Below, in pieces: positions 35,801 to 43,088 of a stretch of DNA of 64,000 bases. Each line of letters starts with the position of its first letter. Within the stretch, counting starts at the first letter, position 1. Source of the DNA: Limnochordia bacterium (GTDB taxonomy: Bacteria; Bacillota; Limnochordia; DUMW01); the NCBI GenBank assembly GCA_023230925.1, contig JALNWK010000007.1, forward strand, positions 1 to 64,000, read 5' to 3'. The position numbers and the translations under genes were made by a program. The notes below the pieces were generated by a model that saw only the letters and a program-made list of their open reading frames with translations, was not told the DNA's origin and did no database searches.

Positions 35801-38317
35801 CTAGACATTCCTGCCGCAACATTTCTTATACTTTTTCCCCGAACCGCAAGGACACGGTTCATTGCGGCCTATTTTCTCGACCCTACGAGGCTGTGCTGGA
35901 GCACTTTCCTTTTCATCCCCATGCTGGGCTAATACCCTCACCCGTCGTTGACGGGGTGCCGGCTGAGAAGTAGGCTGTACCCGGAAGATATAGCGGGTAA
36001 CATCCTCCCGAATCGCTTCGATCATCACGTTAAACATATCATTGGCTTCAAACTTATACTCCAGTAGAGGATCCTGCTGGGCGTAGGCCCGCAGTCCAAT
36101 TCCATCCATGAGATCCCGCATATTCTCCAGATGTTCCATCCATTTTCCATCTACCGTAGTTAACAGGATAATCCGCTCGATATGCCGCATCCGTTCAGGC
36201 GTTAATTCCTCTTCCCGAAGCTTGTAAATCCGATGGGCCTCTTCTTTAAGCAGTTTGCCAATTTCCTCAGCGCTCTGCAAGGCCGCATCATCCACCTTAA
36301 GGGTACTGCGGCCAGCAACCAAATCCTGGAATTGGTTTAGCAAACCGGTGATATCCCAGTCCTCAGGATAAATATCCTCATTGGCAAACCTAGCTACAAC
36401 AGCGTCAACGCTGCGGTCCACCATGTCTATAACATCTTCACGCACCGAATCTTTGGTTAAGGCCAAGGCCCTTTGGGAATAGATGATCTCCCGATGCATG
36501 TTCAGAACATCATCGTATTCGAGAACCCGTTTGCGAATATCGAAGTTATAGGACTCCACCCGTTTTTGCGCCGATTCTATAGTACGACTAACCTGGGATG
36601 ACTCTATAGGTTGATCTTCCTCCCAACCTAGCCGATCCATAATACCAGTAATACGATCGGAACCAAACAGGCGCATTAAGTCATCCTCAAAGGACACATA
36701 AAACCTAGATGAACCCGGATCACCCTGTCGTCCCGAACGGCCGCGCAACTGATTGTCAATTCGTCTACTTTCATGACGCTCTGTGCCAATAACATGTAGG
36801 CCCCCTAGGGCTACCACTCCATCCCCAAGTACAATGTCCGTGCCCCGTCCGGCCATATTAGTAGCAATGGTCACAGTCCCTAATTGTCCGGCTAACTTGA
36901 TAATCTCAGCTTCCTTCTCATGGTACTTCGCATTGAGGACCTGATGTGGAACACCCCTGCGGCCTAGTATACCACTGAGTTTTTCGGACACTTCAATGGA
37001 AACCGTGCCGACCAAAACAGGCTGCTTCCGTTCATGACACTGGACAATCTCTTCGATGATCGCCGCATATTTTGCCCTCTGCGTCTTGTAGACAAGATCC
37101 GGATGATCCACGCGGATCATGGGCTTGTTTGTGGGAATAACCACCACATCCATCCCATAGATCCTTAGGAACTCATCCTCTTCTGTTGCCGCAGTCCCGG
37201 TCATCCCCGCCAGTTTATCATACATTCTGAAGTAGTTTTGGAAGGTTATACTGGCAAAGGTCTTGCTCTCACTTTGGATAGCCACCCGCTCCTTGGCCTC
37301 AATGGCTTGATGTAGACCATCGGAGTAGCGCCGTCCAAACATGAGACGGCCAGTAAACTCATCAACAATGATGATCTCACCGTCTTTAACCACGTAGTCC
37401 CGGTCTTTGCGAAACAACCGAAGAGCCTTTAGCGCTGCTAGCAGGTAATGATTCAGCTCAAAGTGGACATCGTCAAAAAGATTCTCAATTCCTAATAGTT
37501 CCTCCACCCGGGCGACACCGTTTTCAGTCAGGCTAACGGTTCTGGCCTTATCGTCCACAGTGTAGTCTTCCTCTTCCTTAAGTCGAGGGGCTAGATCGGC
37601 AAAGATCCGGTACCTATCCGTTGCATCCTCTGCCTGACCGGAGATAATCAAGGGCGTTCGTGCCTCATCGATGAGGATGCTATCAACCTCATCCACAATG
37701 GCATAGTTTAGTTCCCGTTGGACCATATCATCCTTAGATAGAACCATATTGTCCCGGAGATAGTCAAAACCAAATTCATTGTTGGTCCCGTAGGTTATGT
37801 CACAATTGTAGGCCTGTTTGCGTTCAGCATAGTCTAAGCCATGCTTGATCACGCCAACGTCAAGACCCAGAAAACGATATATCTCCCCCATCCAATCGGC
37901 GTCGCGTTGGGCTAGATAATCATTTACTGTAACAATATGAACACCCCGGCCCGTTAGCGCATTAAGATAAGCCGGTAGAGTTGCCGCCAAGGTCTTTCCT
38001 TCACCGGTTTTCATCTCAGCGATCCGTCCTTGGTGAAGTACGATACCGCCCATCAGCTGCACATCATAGTGTCTTTGACCTAAGGTGCGACGGGCTGCTT
38101 CCCTTGTCACAGCAAAGGCCTCTTCTAATAGGTCCTCTAGAGTCTCACCTTCAGCGAAACGCTGCCTAAACTGAGCAGTCATTCCCCGTAGTTCTTCATC
38201 GCTCATCGCCTGGAATTTAGGTTCTAAGGCATTTATTCTATCAACAACCCCGGACATCCGCCGGATTTCCTTTTCATTTGGGTCAAACAGTTTCCTTAAC
38301 CTTTCAAACAAGTGCAT
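35801..38317 (-). CDS. secA: Preprotein translocase ATPase SecA
   Basis: 838 aa, full length. Walker A MKTGEGKTLAATL, DEAD box VDEVDSILIDEARTPLIISG, the preprotein-crosslinking domain between the two NBD1 halves, helicase motifs TNMAGRGTDI and QLRGRSGRQGDPG, and the C-terminal zinc/SecB-binding tail GRNEPCPCGSGKKYKKCCG. It drives export through SecYEG, here including the barrel and binding proteins. The ATG at 38317 follows AGAAGG. The promoter is at 38331-38359. Confidence 0.98.
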   Translation of the reverse strand: MHLFERLRKLFDPNEKEIRRMSGVVDRINALEPKFQAMSDEELRGMTAQFRQRFAEGETLEDLLEEAFAVTREAARRTLGQRHYDVQLMGGIVLHQGRIAEMKTGEGKTLAATLPAYLNALTGRGVHIVTVNDYLAQRDADWMGEIYRFLGLDVGVIKHGLDYAERKQAYNCDITYGTNNEFGFDYLRDNMVLSKDDMVQRELNYAIVDEVDSILIDEARTPLIISGQAEDATDRYRIFADLAPRLKEEEDYTVDDKARTVSLTENGVARVEELLGIENLFDDVHFELNHYLLAALKALRLFRKDRDYVVKDGEIIIVDEFTGRLMFGRRYSDGLHQAIEAKERVAIQSESKTFASITFQNYFRMYDKLAGMTGTAATEEDEFLRIYGMDVVVIPTNKPMIRVDHPDLVYKTQRAKYAAIIEEIVQCHERKQPVLVGTVSIEVSEKLSGILGRRGVPHQVLNAKYHEKEAEIIKLAGQLGTVTIATNMAGRGTDIVLGDGVVALGGLHVIGTERHESRRIDNQLRGRSGRQGDPGSSRFYVSFEDDLMRLFGSDRITGIMDRLGWEEDQPIESSQVSRTIESAQKRVESYNFDIRKRVLEYDDVLNMHREIIYSQRALALTKDSVREDVIDMVDRSVDAVVARFANEDIYPEDWDITGLLNQFQDLVAGRSTLKVDDAALQSAEEIGKLLKEEAHRIYKLREEELTPERMRHIERIILLTTVDGKWMEHLENMRDLMDGIGLRAYAQQDPLLEYKFEANDMFNVMIEAIREDVTRYIFRVQPTSQPAPRQRRVRVLAQHGDEKESAPAQPRRVEKIGRNEPCPCGSGKKYKKCCGRNV

Positions 38318-38330
38318 CACCTTCTCTGCA

Positions 38331-38359
38331 ATTATAGCATGCTATAGAAACCTGCTCAA
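38331..38359 (-). promoter_or_regulatory. secA promoter with a 14-base palindrome
   Basis: On the minus strand TTGAGC (38354-38359) and TATAAT (38331-38336) are 17 bases apart. TATAGCATGCTATA (38334-38347), a perfect palindrome, overlaps the -10 and spacer and could be a repressor site. The leader is only about 10 bases. Confidence 0.6.
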
Positions 38360-38376
38360 CTGGAAACCTATGACCC

Positions 38377-38958
38377 CTAGAACGTATGCTTCCTCGGATA
38401 TCCCTTTGCTCGACTTCGTTCCTGTAGCATGGCATTCTGGATTAGCATGAACACTCCAAGCGAGATCACAACATCCCCTATGCTAAAAACCCGGGCCCTT
38501 TTGTAGCCTGGAATGTATAACCAATCGGATAGAAAGTAAAGCACTGAGTCGTCGGTTAGTTTTGTGTGGGTAATGTAGGTTCCTGTATCCAATAAAGATG
38601 CCAGACTGCCAAGACCCACCTGCTCAAGGCTTGTCAGAGAAACAGGCATTTGACCGCCATTGGCGGCAATAACCACGGCATTAAGCAGCACACCAACAGC
38701 TACCACACGAAAAGCCCTTTGATCCCTATTTGCCCATAGGGCAGCCATTAACAATATGTAGGAGAGTATGTTCACATAGGGACCAAACTGCACCGCAATA
38801 GCAATACCCCGTTGGGCGAGAAAAAGACACCCTCCTTGAAGGAGACAGGCAACCAAGATTAGCTCCACCCGGTGGATCTTTAAATCCCCAAGGCTCCGAA
38901 GACGGCCCTTGCGCAAGAACCCAACAAGAAGGGAAATAATCGCCGCATCAATTAGCAT
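38377..38958 (-). CDS. DUF5317-family membrane protein
   Basis: 193 aa with five or six hydrophobic segments. It opens LIDAAIISLLVGFLRKGRLRSLGDLKIHRVELILVACLLQG, ends near VFSIGDVVISLGVFMLIQNAML, and has a hydrophilic loop NGGQMPVSLTSLEQVGL, all typical of this family. Function unknown. It overlaps the HD-GYP gene by seven bases, a pairing that suggests a shared membrane process. Confidence 0.8.
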   Translation of the reverse strand: MLIDAAIISLLVGFLRKGRLRSLGDLKIHRVELILVACLLQGGCLFLAQRGIAIAVQFGPYVNILSYILLMAALWANRDQRAFRVVAVGVLLNAVVIAANGGQMPVSLTSLEQVGLGSLASLLDTGTYITHTKLTDDSVLYFLSDWLYIPGYKRARVFSIGDVVISLGVFMLIQNAMLQERSRAKGYPRKHTF

Positions 38959-40226
38959 ATATGTTCATCCTCTTTATGTTCCCTGGAAACGATCGCCCTG
39001 ATCTCCTTCTCGGACTTCAAAAAGACCTCAATAACGCGGGGATCAAACTGTTTTCCACGGTTCTCAATTAGTTCTGTTTTGGCTTGTTCAAAGGAAAGCG
39101 CTCGGCGATAGACCCGGTCAGAGGTCATGGCATCAAAAGCATCTGCACAAGCAAGGATCCTAGCGCCCAACGGGATATCTTCCCCCGCAAGCCCCGCCGG
39201 ATACCCCTTACCGTCATACCTTTCGTGGTGGTGCCGAATAATCTCCGCAACACCCTTCAAAAAACCCACGTCCTTAATCATGTCAGCACCAATGTCCGGA
39301 TGAGCTTTGATCTGGTTAAACTCAGCCTCAGATAGCTTACCCGGCTTGTTTAACACCGCCTCACTTACCCCAATCTTCCCAATATCATGCAGTAATCCCG
39401 CATAACTTATAGTCTCAATCTCCGAGCCCGATAGATCCATTGCATCAGCCAAGATATTAGAAATTTGCTCAATCCGGTCTGAATGACCCCGGGTATACGA
39501 ATCCTTAGCGTCCAGAGCTGCTGCTAAGGCCTTAACGGTATCAATGTGGGCTTTGCGCATCTCACTGTACTGCTGAAAGGAATACCGCGCAAGGAAAAGG
39601 GGCATCAGTAACAAGACAGTCCCCGGGGGTCCCAAGGGACCTGTATAAATGATGGCAATTAGAATCCCAAGGGGGCTTAACGCCAAATAGTTTGGGATAA
39701 CCCATTTGATATTTGCCCGCCAGATTTTGCCCACGGAAATACCTTGGTCTAGAGTAATAACAATTGCAACCAACAAGGTATTAACCACAAAATATGCAAA
39801 GGTCGCGGCCAGCAAGGGGATCAGGCTTCTAACCAGATCAATACTAGGAGCAAAACCGCCGCCCAACCCTTGATAAGTCAAAGCCGCAGCAAGGGTAGAT
39901 AGGAACACCTGAGAAGCATCAAAAGCAGCAACTTTAATGGGTTTGCTCTGCACCAACACACACAGGAATACCGCTAGAGCCGTCATAGGGGCAGATACCG
40001 ATCCGAAAATTAGAATGGCGGCAAAGTCAATAGCAAAGCAGACACTTACCGAGCCTCCCGAAGGTATTGGCACCCGGAGCAGATCACCACCAATGGATAG
40101 CCCAACAATAAACAAAACATCAACAAAACGGGGCAGAGGACACGTGGTAACCAACCAGATCAAACCGCCCAAAGTCAACAAAGAAACCATAGCAATATAG
40201 ACCTTGAGCCTATAGTCTCTGTGCAT
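38952..40226 (-). CDS. Membrane-anchored HD-GYP phosphodiesterase
   Basis: 424 aa. Residues 1-220 hold about six or seven hydrophobic helices (a MASE-like sensor). Residues about 225-410 are an HD-GYP domain: HSDRIEQ, LLHDIGKIG, HHHERYDGKGYPAGLAGEDIPLGARILACADAFDAMTSDRVYR. The metal ligands HD and the GYP triad are all present, so it should hydrolyse cyclic di-GMP or a related dinucleotide. The ATG at 40226 has AAGGGG upstream. No diguanylate cyclase is in the window. Confidence 0.9.
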   Translation of the reverse strand: MHRDYRLKVYIAMVSLLTLGGLIWLVTTCPLPRFVDVLFIVGLSIGGDLLRVPIPSGGSVSVCFAIDFAAILIFGSVSAPMTALAVFLCVLVQSKPIKVAAFDASQVFLSTLAAALTYQGLGGGFAPSIDLVRSLIPLLAATFAYFVVNTLLVAIVITLDQGISVGKIWRANIKWVIPNYLALSPLGILIAIIYTGPLGPPGTVLLLMPLFLARYSFQQYSEMRKAHIDTVKALAAALDAKDSYTRGHSDRIEQISNILADAMDLSGSEIETISYAGLLHDIGKIGVSEAVLNKPGKLSEAEFNQIKAHPDIGADMIKDVGFLKGVAEIIRHHHERYDGKGYPAGLAGEDIPLGARILACADAFDAMTSDRVYRRALSFEQAKTELIENRGKQFDPRVIEVFLKSEKEIRAIVSREHKEDEHIC

Positions 40227-40280
40227 AAGCTGCCCCTTCCCATCAGACAATCAATAGAACCGGCACCTTGATCTTAGTTA

Positions 40281-40361
40281 TTAATGCCAGGTAAACCGAG
40301 AACCGCCAGCTAGAAGCAAACTTGCAATCGCGAGCATTACCTTAAAAACCTTGGCTGCCAT
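40281..40361 (-). CDS. Possible 26-aa hydrophobic peptide
   Basis: MAAKVFKVMLAIASLLLAGG followed by SRFTWH: a basic start, one short hydrophobic helix and a polar aromatic end. GGGGGG lies eight bases before the ATG. It is in the gap between the HD-GYP gene and the conserved hypothetical at 40475. It might be a small membrane peptide or chance; the region also has stem-loop potential. Confidence 0.3.
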   Translation of the reverse strand: MAAKVFKVMLAIASLLLAGGSRFTWH

Positions 40362-40474
40362 GGAAAAAGCCCCCCATTCATATAGGCTTGGACGTTTTCC
40401 GCTCCGCTAACAAGATGTCCAGCAGCCGCTTCGCTCAGGTTCATCTCAAGGTGCCGGTCAAAACTAGCGAGTCA

Positions 40475-41116
40475 CTATGTTAAGCTACTTAGTAGGCCGA
40501 GTTTTCTATTCACCGCATCCATTGTTGCTTTTACCGCGGTTTCTATATCATCAGACTGCAAGAGCGCACAACCTGTGAAAAGTTCACCCCGTAACCCACT
40601 CAAACAGTTGACCACAACAACAATTGCCTGACGGCCAGCGATACTACACTTACTTACATCCTCTAAGGCCAGAACAATCTTGTCCGGCACCGCCTTTGAA
40701 ACAGCATTGAGCGTAGCCATGCTGGCAATTCGTAGTCTGTTGCCATCGGAGGCAACACCTTCGTGTTTTCCCGAAAACACCTGCTCCTTGACCTCTAACT
40801 CCACCTCTACCACCATGAAATTCTTAGTAGTAGTGGACTTAATTCCAATGATCTGAAGGCGCCGCTCCAGGGAGTCGAACTCGGACTTTAACTGTACAAC
40901 ACTGATCTTTCGATGGTCCACATTAACTCCAAATTGGGTAATGAATACCGATTCAATATCCCTTACAATCTGTTTCGGCTGGCGACTGGATGTAGCTAAA
41001 ACGTGGATCTCACTGATCTCGTTTTTCTCATCGAAGAATACCTTTACGTTTTCCACGCCCTCAACCCGGCTTAGGTACTGCTCAAGACTCTGTCGTGACC
41101 AGCTATGTTCCTCCAT
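40475..41116 (-). CDS. Conserved Firmicute protein of unknown function
   Basis: 213 aa, no signal or membrane segment. Residues 1-70 form a small alpha/beta unit (LSRVEGVENVKVFFDEKNEISEIHVLATSSRQPKQIVRDIESVFITQFGVNVDHRKISVVQL) that looks like a heteromeric-ring or KH-sized fold. Residues 85-205 form a second alpha/beta unit (VVEVELEVKEQVFSGKHEG...RIASMATLNAV...ALEDVSKCSIAGRQAIVVVVNC). The first half is of a kind I have seen in other Clostridia-like genomes, but I cannot name it. CGGAGGAAG precedes the ATG. It follows hpf after a terminator and has its own leader. Confidence 0.6.
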   Translation of the reverse strand: MEEHSWSRQSLEQYLSRVEGVENVKVFFDEKNEISEIHVLATSSRQPKQIVRDIESVFITQFGVNVDHRKISVVQLKSEFDSLERRLQIIGIKSTTTKNFMVVEVELEVKEQVFSGKHEGVASDGNRLRIASMATLNAVSKAVPDKIVLALEDVSKCSIAGRQAIVVVVNCLSGLRGELFTGCALLQSDDIETAVKATMDAVNRKLGLLSSLT

Positions 41117-41138
41117 ATTTCTTCCTCCGAAACCAATA

Positions 41139-41182
41139 ATCGTCTACTCACCAAACTTCGACTTAACGTAGACGATTCCTGC
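41139..41182 (-). promoter_or_regulatory. Possible sigma-H promoter with inverted repeat
   Basis: On the minus strand GCAGGA (41177-41182) and GAAG (41156-41159) are 17 bases apart, near the sigma-H pattern AGGAwWW-N11/12-RnnGAAT. ATCGTCTAC (41139-41147) and GTAGACGAT (41168-41176) form a perfect inverted repeat over the same stretch, upstream of the gene at 40475-41116. Confidence 0.35.
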
Positions 41183-41190
41183 TTAACGCG

Positions 41191-41216
41191 AAAAAGGCCG
41201 GGAAACCCCGGCCTTT
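41191..41216 (-). terminator. Rho-independent terminator of hpf
   Basis: AAAGGCCGGG and CCCGGCCTTT form a perfect 10-bp stem with a four-base loop; on the minus strand it continues as TTTTT. It lies 13 bases after the hpf stop. Confidence 0.9.
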
Positions 41217-41228
41217 AATCTGCTAACT

Positions 41229-41771
41229 CTATTCAAACTCGGGCTCAATTAAGCCGTAATTACCATCTCTTCTGCGGTATACAACGTTTACTTCTCCACT
41301 TAGGGCGTTGGCAAACACGAAAAAGTCATGGCCCAGAAGATCCATCTGCATAGCTGCTTCTTCTACGGACATTGGCTTAATCGCAAACCGCTTCGTCCGG
41401 ACTATTTTAGGCATCTCCATCCCATTAGCCACGGCCTTGTCCTCACTTACTATCTTCGATAGCTTAACTCCATCTTGGAGACGTTTATGCAGCCTTGTTT
41501 TGTATTTCTTGATCTGCCTTTCAATCTTATCCACCGATTCATCAATGGAAGCGTACATATCCTCGGTGCGAGACTCACCGCGCAATAGGACTCCATCAAC
41601 CTGTACTGTAGTCTCAACGATATCTAGTTCCTTTTGCACGCTCATAGTCACCTCGGCAGAGATCTCCAGATTCTCCTCGAAAAAGCGTTCCACTTTGGAC
41701 ACTTTTTTCTCGGCATAACTACGCAAGGCCGGTGTTATTTCAAGATTCTTACCATAAACGACTATCTGCAT
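41229..41771 (-). CDS. hpf: Ribosome hibernation promoting factor, long form
   Basis: 180 aa. Residues 1-95 are the HPF/YfiA ribosome-binding domain (YAEKKVSKVERFF; DLYAAIDLVVDKLERQ-like MYASIDESVDKIERQIKKYKTRL). After a linker, residues about 120-178 are the C-terminal dimerisation domain (IVRTKRFAIKPMSVEEAAMQMDLLGHDFFVFANA...VVYRRRDGNYGLIEP) that creates 100S ribosome dimers in Firmicutes. AAAGGAG precedes the ATG. It has a strong promoter with a long leader. Confidence 0.96.
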   Translation of the reverse strand: MQIVVYGKNLEITPALRSYAEKKVSKVERFFEENLEISAEVTMSVQKELDIVETTVQVDGVLLRGESRTEDMYASIDESVDKIERQIKKYKTRLHKRLQDGVKLSKIVSEDKAVANGMEMPKIVRTKRFAIKPMSVEEAAMQMDLLGHDFFVFANALSGEVNVVYRRRDGNYGLIEPEFE

Positions 41772-41983
41772 AGCTCCATCTCCTTTGCCCTAGTTTGCCT
41801 ATAGGCGCATATTCCTTCAAGTATCCCTCGGCCATCCCTCCTATTCCTTAGAATACTATAACTATTCCCTTTTCGTTCGCGAAAATCCTGCTTTGTTATT
41901 TCCCACCAACCACTGACCCTAGTTTGGTATCGCCCTTTTGCAGTACTGGTTCCTAGTCCCCAAATCTCACACCTATGGACGTG
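41772..41983 (-). ncRNA. Long structured leader of hpf (possible raiA-type RNA)
   Basis: The transcript from the promoter at 41990-42018 would run about 210 bases before hpf. It contains TTTTCG-CGAA-CGAAAA (a six-bp stem with a tetraloop) and GCCTATAGGC, and no ORF with a start site. The raiA RNA motif is known upstream of hpf/raiA genes in Firmicutes, which makes it the first candidate. I cannot confirm the consensus by eye. Confidence 0.35.
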
Positions 41984-41989
41984 GAACAT

Positions 41990-42018
41990 TGTATAGATAC
42001 TATTTGACAAGAGGTCAA
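41990..42018 (-). promoter_or_regulatory. Sigma-A promoter of hpf
   Basis: On the minus strand TTGACC (42013-42018) and TATACA (41990-41995) are 17 bases apart, just after the csrA stop. Confidence 0.7.
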
Positions 42019-42044
42019 AACCCTAGCTAGTCATATCTGCGAGA

Positions 42045-42209
42045 TTACTGTTCCCTTAGCTGTTTGTAGATCTCCTCCCGAAAAATCGAGACATCCTTCG
42101 GGGCTTCAATGCCGATTTTCACTTGGGACCTACTTATCTCCACAACGGTGATCTTAATCCGGTCGTCAATAATAATCGTCTCGTCTATGCGACGTGTTAG
42201 AATTAACAT
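42045..42209 (-). CDS. csrA: Carbon storage regulator CsrA
   Basis: 54 aa, shorter than the usual 61-75 aa. It reads MLILTRRIDETIIIDDRIKI then TVVEISRSQVKIGIEAPKDV and ends EEIYKQLREQ. Arg in LTRR and the GIEAPKDVSIFREE core, which form the RNA-binding surface of the dimer, are intact. CsrA binds GGA loops in mRNA leaders to block translation. In Bacillus it represses flagellin (hag) and is antagonised by FliW; neither hag nor fliW is present here. AAGGAGG precedes the ATG inside a hairpin that itself looks like a CsrA site. Confidence 0.93.
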   Translation of the reverse strand: MLILTRRIDETIIIDDRIKITVVEISRSQVKIGIEAPKDVSIFREEIYKQLREQ

Positions 42210-42210
42210 G

Positions 42211-42230
42211 GATGTCCCTCCTTGGACACC
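42211..42230 (-). promoter_or_regulatory. Candidate CsrA-binding hairpin over the csrA ribosome site
   Basis: On the minus strand GGTGTCC (42224-42230) pairs with GGACATC (42211-42217), seven pairs with one G-U, closing the hexaloop AAGGAG. The loop is the csrA Shine-Dalgarno sequence and holds GGA, the CsrA core. Confidence 0.6.
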
Positions 42231-42271
42231 GAAAGATTCTGCACATTTAGTATTGCCTCTGTTTCCGGTTG

Positions 42272-42832
42272 TTAGTCCTCTGCCCCATTATCATGGGCAT
42301 CCGAGGTTCTTGCCAGACACAGGATCTGGCAGCCAATTTCTACACAAGCAACCTCCAGATCCCGATCGAGAATGTCATGAACAAGCAGGATGGGTTTCCT
42401 GTCTGGCTCCCGTTCATACTCATCTAGACTGGTAATGGGAAGACTTAAATAATTCGCTACTTGCTGCGCAAGGATCCTACGAAAATCATAGCTACCAGAA
42501 GGATCCAGACGGGGAGCAAAAACCACCCCTTCCTTAGTCCTCAAAGTCCTTTCGCCCTCGGCAAACATCCCTAGTACATGTCCTAGAGTCCAAGCAAGCC
42601 TGTAATCACCTTCCCGGCTTACTCGCCTCACCCATGTTAGGAGTGGTTCCTTGGGTAGCCCTAGACAAAACAGATCAGTTCTTGACTTTGCTAGATCGGG
42701 ATTAAACGGAAATGCTTCAATACAATCACCGCATAAATACGGAGCACGTTCAACCGGTTTGGTGCCGCAGCCAGGGCAATAGAACGGCACTCCAAAAAGA
42801 TAATCAAAAAACCAAGTAAGAATCCTAGACAC
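42272..42832 (-). CDS. ComFC-like protein with degenerate phosphoribosyltransferase domain
   Basis: 186 aa, shorter than ComFC (about 230). The N-terminus has the zinc pair CPGC...CGDC. The middle part keeps the ComFC order (PKEPLLTWVRRVSREGDYRLAWTLGHVLGMF corresponds to 'YKY.gd..la..la..l'). The PRPP loop, normally VLLVDDVxTTGxT, reads ILLVHDILDRDLE, so the phosphate-binding TTG is lost. The end LARTSD fits the family. It was probably a DNA-uptake accessory; enzymatic function is doubtful. Its usual neighbour comFA is 11 kb away. Confidence 0.65.
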   Translation of the reverse strand: MSRILTWFFDYLFGVPFYCPGCGTKPVERAPYLCGDCIEAFPFNPDLAKSRTDLFCLGLPKEPLLTWVRRVSREGDYRLAWTLGHVLGMFAEGERTLRTKEGVVFAPRLDPSGSYDFRRILAQQVANYLSLPITSLDEYEREPDRKPILLVHDILDRDLEVACVEIGCQILCLARTSDAHDNGAED

Positions 42833-43027
42833 GAGTTCCTCCTTTCTGGCTACCCATAGAGATACCGAAGGTTCTTATTTAACACCTTTTGGTATAGTAT
42901 ACCCCACCTCGACCCATGTCAAGTGAATGTTTACGCACAGGAACGTCCGCTCCCAAATCAGAAAGTCGAACAAGGCCCCCCAAAAACCCCTACGTCAACG
43001 CCTGATGGAGGGGAAAACATTATGGTA

Positions 43028-43055
43028 GCAGGAAGGATTGTGGTGTTTAACGAAT
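43028..43055 (+). promoter_or_regulatory. Possible sigma-H promoter of xylB
   Basis: GCAGGA (43028-43033) and GAAT (43052-43055) are 18 bases apart, fitting the sigma-H pattern AGGAwWW-N12-RnnGAAT, 34 bases before the xylB ATG. The rest of 42833-43027 shows no gene. Confidence 0.4.
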
Positions 43056-43088
43056 GATATTGTATATTGAAGACAGGAGCGGATTGAC

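Noticed and set aside
41805..41860. tRNA-Ser-like start (GGAGGGATGGCCGAGG) in the hpf leader
   Set aside because: Acceptor and T-arms cannot be completed and no anticodon arm is found.
41762..42010. 82-codon reading between csrA and hpf
   Set aside because: It has no ribosome site, poor composition, and spans the hpf promoter and leader.
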